Below are positions 7,464 to 10,799 of a DNA stretch of 10,799 bases, piece after piece. Under the pieces are notes generated by a model. The model was not told the origin of the DNA. It searched no databases and was given only the letters and a program-made list of their open reading frames with translations. The position numbers were made by a program, and so were the translations under genes. How positions within the stretch are numbered: position 1 is the first letter of the stretch; each line of letters opens with the position of its first letter. The DNA comes from Actinomycetes bacterium (lineage in GTDB: Bacteria > Actinomycetota > Acidimicrobiia > Acidimicrobiales > RAAP-2), in contig JAJZMN010000258.1 of NCBI GenBank assembly GCA_021850345.1, positions 1-10,799 of the forward strand. The letters are read 5' to 3'.

Positions 7464-7475
7464 CCCCTCCTCCCT
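7464..7475 (-). promoter_or_regulatory. Strong ribosome binding site for the small secreted protein
   Basis: On the minus strand this reads AGGGAGGAGGGG, about 8-10 nt before the ATG at 7456. It decides the start within a much longer open frame. In the 175-bp gap back to the zincin gene I see no convincing promoter; CACAAT on the minus strand (7530-7535) is a lone -10-like match. Confidence 0.8.
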
Positions 7476-7631
7476 GGCGCCCTCGTGCTCACTTCCGGAC
7501 CGGCGGGCCCCTTCGCCGACACTCGGCTCATTGTGCACACAGATCGGTGCGACGCGCGGACGCGCCGCAAACAGTTGCCTCTCCGAGTCGGATGACCCCT
7601 CCCGATGGGTAGTCCACTCCGCTGCGTGCGC

Positions 7632-7994
7632 CTACCAACCGAGCTCACGGAGCCGGCGATCTCCGATGCCGAAATAGTGCCCCACCTCGTGGAGCACCGT
7701 CCGGTGCACCTGTTCTTCCACCTCGGCCTCGGTGCTGCAGTGCGCCAGGATCGGGAGCCGGAAGATCGTGATCCGGTCGGGAGCGACCCCCGAATACCCG
7801 AGCGTCCTGTGGGTGAGCGGGATGCCTTCGTAGAGACCAAGCAGCGACCCGTCCGCCGCACCGTCCTCAACGACGACGGCGACGTTCTCGATGCGGCGGC
7901 CGAACTCGGGGGGCAATGAGTCGAGTGCCTCCGAGACCAGCTCCTCGAACCGCTCTTCGCTGATCTCGAACACGAGGCAACTCTCGCGCACCAC
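7632..7994 (-). CDS. Short zincin-like metallopeptidase (HExxH, DUF1025/Zincin_1 type)
   Basis: The 120-residue protein contains RTVLHEVGHYFGIGDRRLRELG, with the zinc-binding HEVGH at residues 102-106. The lead-in FEISEERFEELVSEALDSLPPEF (about 9-31), the acidic VAVVVEDG and LLGLYEGIPLTHR match the short family of minimal zincin-like peptidases found widely in actinobacteria. No signal peptide or membrane segment is seen, so it is probably cytoplasmic. The substrate is unknown in the family. The start is GTG at 7992-7994; GTG codons at 7989 and 7973 are alternatives, the last fitting family N-termini about as well. It lies 109 bp beyond the stop of the Asp-box gene on the same strand, with a tandem array between them. 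Confidence 0.85.
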   Translation of the reverse strand: MVRESCLVFEISEERFEELVSEALDSLPPEFGRRIENVAVVVEDGAADGSLLGLYEGIPLTHRTLGYSGVAPDRITIFRLPILAHCSTEAEVEEQVHRTVLHEVGHYFGIGDRRLRELGW

Positions 7995-8017
7995 CGACGC
8001 GAGTACGCCCTCGTCCG

Positions 8018-8130
8018 GTTGCGGTGGTCCGTCTTCAGCAGCGGCGGCCCGACACCTTCAGCAGCGGCGGCCCGACACCTTCAGCAGCGGCGGCCCGACA
8101 CCTTCAGCAGCGGATGCTCGCCACCGCAAC
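8018..8130. repeat. 10-bp inverted repeat flanking the 23-bp tandem array
   Basis: GTTGCGGTGG at 8018-8027 and its exact complement CCACCGCAAC at 8121-8130 bracket the array at 8033-8113. The right arm lies within the last codons of the Asp-box gene; the left arm is in the gap before the zincin gene. Confidence 0.6.
8033..8113 (+). repeat. 23-bp tandem repeat, three full units plus a half
   Basis: Identical units lie at 8033-8055, 8056-8078 and 8079-8101, with a 12-bp partial unit at 8102-8113. Each begins CTTCAGCAGCGG and ends CCCGACAC. The partial copy supplies the last codons and the TGA (8104-8106) of the minus-strand Asp-box gene, so the array grew from the end of that gene into the gap. 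There are no spacers, so it is not CRISPR. Confidence 0.95.
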
Positions 8131-10242
8131 GCGCTCGAGGTTCGCCGGCTGCCCGATGCGTGTGCCGCCCGCCACCCACCACAGCGCTGTCGAGAAGAGC
8201 GTGAGCGACGAGTCCCCGACCGAGTTGCGGACGGTCGGGGAGACCGACGTGACCGCGCACCATCTCGGGCTGCGGGGACGCAGCATCGCCCAATCCTCCG
8301 GCCGCCCCTGCTTTATGGCGAGGAGCGCGCCGTTCGGCAGGACCGTCGTGTCCGGGCCGAGCCCGCCGATGGTGAACGGCGGCGTCGGCAGCGCCACGTC
8401 CGTCCAGTGCATGCCGCCGTTCGTCGAGCGGAGCATGGGATAGGACGAGGAGGAGTTCACGAGAAGCTCGCTCGACGGTCCGGTCGCGACGAGGGACGAG
8501 GAGGTGCAGCCGTCGACATTGGAGGGCCATGTGGGCGCACGCCAGCCCTTTCCAGCATCGGTGGAGATGAGGACCCACTGAACCGTTCCGTTCATCGCAC
8601 AGTTGCCGGGGAGTGCCGACCCGAACGTCGTGCACGGCTGCCCCTTCGGACACTGCAAGGAGGAGGCTGCCCAGGTGCTCGTCGCTGTGTCGAAGGTCTC
8701 CGCGATCGGCAGTGTGACTTTGGCCGCGTACCCCCCTCTCGCCGCTGTCTGCGCTGGGCTGGCGTAGAGGGCGACGACGCGGCCGTCTTGGTAATGGAAC
8801 CCCCCGAACCCTGTGACGTGCGCGCCGGGAGGCGTGGGCACGACCGTCCAGGCGGCGCCGCCGTCGGTCGTCTCGACCGGGATGTACGCGCGCACCGTCC
8901 GTGTGGGCTCGATCGCCACGGTGAACGCGGCGAACAGCGCAGGCCCCGCGCTCGGCAGTGCGACGTCGTCGCACGCGGCCGGCCCGGGGTACAGCCCGTA
9001 GCCGATGCCCTCGCCGGCGATCGCCGACGCGACGCCGGCCGTCGACACGCTGCCGAGTACCTCACCAGCCGAGTCTGCGAGGCCGACCATGCTCGGCCCG
9101 CACCACGCGATCCGGCCCGGTGCGGCGGGGTTCGCGGAGACCGGCGTCGAGCCGTCGGACTGCTCTCCGAGCACTGCGAGCGTGCCCAGGCTCGACAACG
9201 TCGGTGCAGGCCGGACTGCGAGGTTCGCCTGCCCGTAGCGCAGGACGCGTCCTCCCTTCGGCTCTCGACGCAGGGCGATCGCCGGGCCCTCGGCCTTGCC
9301 GGGCACCACCTCGACGCCGAAGGAGTTGGAGGTGAGCGGCACGAAGCCGCGCAGGCGGACCGTCTCGGCGGGGAGCGCCGAGCTGCGGCGGAGCTGAAGA
9401 TAGACGCAGGATGCCGGCTCCGGGGACGTACACAGGTGCCGACGCGGGTGACGAGGCACCACGAGGTGGAACACCGCCGAGCCCTCGGTCGCACCGCAGG
9501 CTTTCGACACGATGATGCAGTCGACACCGACCCGGTAGGCCCCGGACGCCAGCGGGGCGATCCGGTACTTCCCGGCGCGACCGGCGACCACCCACGGCGC
9601 AGCCGGAACCCTGAAGTGCTCGACGAAGGAAGTCGGTGACGTCCAATGCTTGGTCATCGTGTACTGGAGCCCGTCCGGGCAGCCGTCCCAGCACACCGCG
9701 CCGTATGTTGTGGCGACCCGTCTCGGCGCGGCCAGGGTTGCTTCCACCGTCACGCGGGTCCCGGGTGCTCCCCTCGTCGGCGTGATGGTGACGTGCACCC
9801 TTGTCCCTGGCGGTGCCATACGCGGGCGCACCGTGTACCTCGGAGCTGTGAGGTAGGCGGTGACGACGACGTGGTAGGCACCCGCCGCGAGCGGACCCAC
9901 GCGCAGACAGCTCGCGAAGGTGCCGTTCGGCGATGCAGCGAATGTCTGCCCGTTCGGTGTGGCGGGACAGCTGGCGGACGATCCGAACGGCACGGACACA
10001 TGATGCGAGACCGACGAGGCGACGGAGGACCCAGGTTGCTGACCCGATCCACGGGCGTGCCGAGCCGCCGGAGGCGGTGGCGAACCGGTTGCGAGGACGA
10101 CGCCCGCGACGAGACCGCCGGCCAGGCAAAGGGCGAGTGCGCGAAGTATCCAGCGCCGATGCTGGCGCCGTCTCGCCTCGCGCACCACGACTTCGGGCTC
10201 GAGAGCCGGTGCCTCGTGGGTGGGGGGATGGAACGTCAGCAT
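8104..10242 (-). CDS. Membrane-anchored extracellular protein with Asp-box (BNR) motifs, predicted beta-propeller
   Basis: The 712-residue protein has a basic N-terminal tail (REARRRQHRR, 21-30) and one membrane segment (about 31-52, LALCLAGGLVAGVVLATG), so a signal-anchor with the bulk outside is expected. A Pro/Ala/Ser-rich spacer leads to about 230 residues of beta-rich, Cys-containing sequence including the paired stretch VHVTITPTRGAPGTRVTVEATL (Ig-like in character). The C-terminal half carries three Asp-box motifs, TTDGGAAW (458-465), STDAGKGW (560-567) and STNGGMHW (606-613), the signature of sialidase/YCF48-like propellers. No sialidase catalytic residues are identified, so a binding or sensing role is more likely than enzymatic. 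The gene is divergent from the GntR gene with 23 bp between start codons. The ATG has no ribosome binding site but a promoter placed for a leaderless message. The final codons come from a tandem array. Confidence 0.82.
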   Translation of the reverse strand: MLTFHPPTHEAPALEPEVVVREARRRQHRRWILRALALCLAGGLVAGVVLATGSPPPPAARHARGSGQQPGSSVASSVSHHVSVPFGSSASCPATPNGQTFAASPNGTFASCLRVGPLAAGAYHVVVTAYLTAPRYTVRPRMAPPGTRVHVTITPTRGAPGTRVTVEATLAAPRRVATTYGAVCWDGCPDGLQYTMTKHWTSPTSFVEHFRVPAAPWVVAGRAGKYRIAPLASGAYRVGVDCIIVSKACGATEGSAVFHLVVPRHPRRHLCTSPEPASCVYLQLRRSSALPAETVRLRGFVPLTSNSFGVEVVPGKAEGPAIALRREPKGGRVLRYGQANLAVRPAPTLSSLGTLAVLGEQSDGSTPVSANPAAPGRIAWCGPSMVGLADSAGEVLGSVSTAGVASAIAGEGIGYGLYPGPAACDDVALPSAGPALFAAFTVAIEPTRTVRAYIPVETTDGGAAWTVVPTPPGAHVTGFGGFHYQDGRVVALYASPAQTAARGGYAAKVTLPIAETFDTATSTWAASSLQCPKGQPCTTFGSALPGNCAMNGTVQWVLISTDAGKGWRAPTWPSNVDGCTSSSLVATGPSSELLVNSSSSYPMLRSTNGGMHWTDVALPTPPFTIGGLGPDTTVLPNGALLAIKQGRPEDWAMLRPRSPRWCAVTSVSPTVRNSVGDSSLTLFSTALWWVAGGTRIGQPANLERVAVASIRC

Positions 10243-10271
10243 CTGGTGATACTGTGCATGTCACCATGCTG
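10237..10271. promoter_or_regulatory. Near-palindromic operator candidate between divergent genes
   Basis: TGGTGA (10244-10249) and TCACCA (10261-10266) are perfect arms around an 11-nt centre. The arms continue outward: the left reads CAGCATCTGGTGA (10237-10249) and the complement of the right (10261-10271) reads CAGCATGGTGA, differing by a 2-base insertion. It covers both start codons. GntR regulators bind such inverted repeats, so autorepression with control of the Asp-box gene is plausible. Confidence 0.6.
10248..10253 (+). promoter_or_regulatory. Candidate -10 for the GntR gene
   Basis: GATACT matches the -10 consensus at four of six bases and would give a start near 10260, about 6 nt before the ATG at 10266. 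No good -35 is visible in the expected place, and there is no ribosome binding site, so a very short or absent leader is inferred. Confidence 0.35.
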
Positions 10272-10279
10272 GATGTCAA
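10249..10279 (-). promoter_or_regulatory. Promoter of the Asp-box gene, placed for a leaderless transcript
   Basis: On the minus strand a perfect TTGACA lies at 10274-10279. Candidate -10 elements are CACAGT (10251-10256, 17-bp spacer) or CAGTAT (10249-10254, 19-bp spacer). Either puts initiation at about 10242-10244, at or next to the ATG at 10242. The -35 lies inside the start of the GntR coding region, and the palindrome overlaps the spacer and the -10. Confidence 0.55.
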
Positions 10280-10613
10280 GGTTGAGCGGGACGGCGAGCT
10301 CCCGCTACACGAGCAGGTGGCCGCCGCGATCCGCCACGACATCAGCGCCGGGGAGGTCCGCCCCGGTGGCCGCCTTCCTCCGGCGCGCGACATGGCCGCC
10401 GTGCTCGGCGTCCATCCGAACACCGTCCTGCGGGCCTTGCGGATGCTCCGCGACGAGGGGGTGCTCGAGTTCCGCCGAGGTCGCGGCATCACGGTCGTCG
10501 GCGAGCCCGCACACGGCATCGTCGCCGCTCAGGCGGTGGAGTTGCTCCGCCTCGCTCGTCACTGGGGTCTGCGACGCGAGGACGTCGTCGCCTTGATCGA
10601 AAGCCTGCCGTAG
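10266..10613 (+). CDS. Small GntR-family transcriptional regulator, YtrA type
   Basis: The 115-residue protein has the full GntR winged helix: PLHEQVAAAIRHDISAGEVRPGGRLPPARDMAAVLGVHPNTVLRALRMLRDEGVLEFRRGRGITVV (about 13-78). Only about 37 residues follow, with a helical VVALIESLP end, so there is no large effector domain; this is the compact YtrA-like subgroup. Members usually sit beside transporter or membrane-protein genes that they control. The ATG at 10266 is preferred because the N-terminus then fits the family; the GTG at 10254 would add four residues. The frame is open back to 9933 but that is a shadow of the divergent gene. The gene starts 23 bp from the Asp-box gene and inside a near-palindrome, consistent with self-control. 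A strong Shine-Dalgarno sequence begins right after its stop. Confidence 0.9.
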   Translation: MLDVKVERDGELPLHEQVAAAIRHDISAGEVRPGGRLPPARDMAAVLGVHPNTVLRALRMLRDEGVLEFRRGRGITVVGEPAHGIVAAQAVELLRLARHWGLRREDVVALIESLP

Positions 10614-10615
10614 TC

Positions 10616-10625
10616 GAGGAGGTGA
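10616..10625 (+). promoter_or_regulatory. Strong Shine-Dalgarno sequence with no ATG in place
   Basis: GAGGAGGTGA begins just after the GntR stop. At the normal distance (8 nt from the core) stands ACG at 10631-10633 where ATG would be expected. A GTG at 10622 overlaps the Shine-Dalgarno core itself and is too close to use it. Confidence 0.55.
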
Positions 10626-10660
10626 GCTCGACGCGCGAATCGAGCGGCCTGCCGCCCGCC

Positions 10661-10765
10661 AGTCGCAGCTCAGTGAGTCGCAGCTCAGTGAGTCGCTGCT
10701 CAGTGAGTCGCTGCTCAGTGAGTCGCTGCTCAGTGAGTCGCTGCTCAGTGAGTCGCTGATCAGGC
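10661..10765 (+). repeat. 15-bp tandem array downstream of the GntR gene, six units plus a degenerate seventh
   Basis: Units begin at 10661, 10676, 10691, 10706, 10721 and 10736. The first two read AGTCGCAGCTCAGTG, the next four AGTCGCTGCTCAGTG, and a seventh (10751-10765) diverges after AGTCGCTG. Each full unit, with the first base or two of the next, holds the 9-bp palindrome CTCAGTGAG, so the array presents six evenly spaced copies. Confidence 0.95.
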
Positions 10766-10784
10766 GGACCCCCGCCAAACGGGG
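10763..10784 (+). other. Two overlapping alternative hairpins after the 15-bp array
   Basis: GGCGG (10763-10767) pairs with CCGCC (10772-10776), or CCCCG (10770-10774) pairs with CGGGG (10780-10784). The two share bases and exclude each other. Short GC hairpins are common in such DNA, and no T-tract follows, so the meaning is uncertain. Confidence 0.3.
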
Positions 10785-10799
10785 ATGCACTGACTCAGA

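Larger units (their letters stand above)
10622..10799 (+). pseudogene. Possible 5' end of the next operon gene, start altered and interrupted by TGA
   Basis: In the frame set by ACG at 10631 (also GTG at 10622) the reading is T-RESSGLPPA, then six pentapeptides from the 15-bp array (two SRSSV, four SRCSV), then SR and TGA at 10757-10759. Past the TGA the frame stays open to the window end (SGGPPPNGDALTQ). The TGA arises from TGC by a single C-to-A change within the last, degenerate repeat unit. Together this looks like a gene start whose ATG and reading frame have decayed, but a 45-residue repeat peptide from GTG or an untranslated region are alternatives. Product unknown. Confidence 0.25.

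Noticed and set aside
7457..7870. N-terminal extension of the small secreted protein to 7870
   Set aside because: It would bury the signal peptide inside the protein and overlaps the zincin gene; the strong ribosome binding site at 7464-7475 supports the ATG at 7456.
8033..8113. CRISPR array at the 23-bp repeats (and at 10661-10765)
   Set aside because: The units abut directly with no unique spacers, and no cas genes are present.
7891..9639. 582-residue plus-strand frame opposite the Asp-box gene
   Set aside because: Arg-rich, no domain features, and entirely opposite a gene with a membrane anchor and three Asp-box motifs; typical GC-rich shadow.
10757..10759. Selenocysteine TGA in the repeat-coded frame, tempting because Cys codons precede it and an XdhD-like gene is nearby
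   Set aside because: The downstream hairpins do not show the loop features of a bacterial SECIS, the context is a degenerate repeat unit, and no selenoprotein family is recognisable.
10305..10790. Minus-strand 161-residue frame with SDSLS repeats
   Set aside because: Most of it is the antisense of the GntR gene; the repeats are just the 15-bp array read backwards and no ribosome binding site or domain supports it.

Overview
The window is very GC-rich with strong G/C bias at third codon positions, frequent GTG/TTG starts, an LLM-class (often F420-dependent) oxidoreductase, Ser/Thr/Pro-rich secreted proteins and a small GntR-type regulator. This fits a high-GC actinobacterium (Actinomycetota, possibly Acidimicrobiia; the exact lineage is an inference). 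No rRNA, tRNA, insertion sequence or CRISPR array was seen.

Left part (1-5515, plus strand) is a catabolic block. It holds the 3' part of a large molybdenum hydroxylase most like the 'selenium-dependent xanthine dehydrogenase' (XdhD-like) family, an LLM-class flavin-dependent oxidoreductase, and a PLP-dependent 2,3-diaminopropionate ammonia-lyase (YgeX/DpaL family) that starts inside the stop of the gene before it. After a 148-bp gap comes an ACMSD-like amidohydrolase. The XdhD-like plus YgeX-like pairing recalls the E. coli ygeX...xdhD locus tied to purine/urate breakdown, but here the two are joined by a luciferase-like oxidoreductase instead of the usual intermediate genes.

Middle and right part (5675-10242, minus strand) encodes exported or envelope proteins: a phosphodiester glycosidase-domain lipoprotein, a small secreted protein of unknown function with conserved cysteines, a short zincin metallopeptidase (HEVGH), and a 712-residue membrane-anchored protein with three Asp-box (BNR) motifs.

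At the right end a small YtrA-type GntR regulator (10266-10613, plus strand) is divergent from the Asp-box gene with only 23 bp between start codons. That gap holds a near-palindrome and, on the minus strand, a consensus TTGACA placed for a leaderless transcript. After the regulator comes a strong Shine-Dalgarno sequence with no ATG, followed by a frame that runs into a 15-bp tandem array and meets a TGA in its last unit.

The window carries four separate short tandem arrays (24, 15, 23 and 15 bp units). The two inside genes have frame-preserving units; the 23-bp one sits at and after a stop codon.
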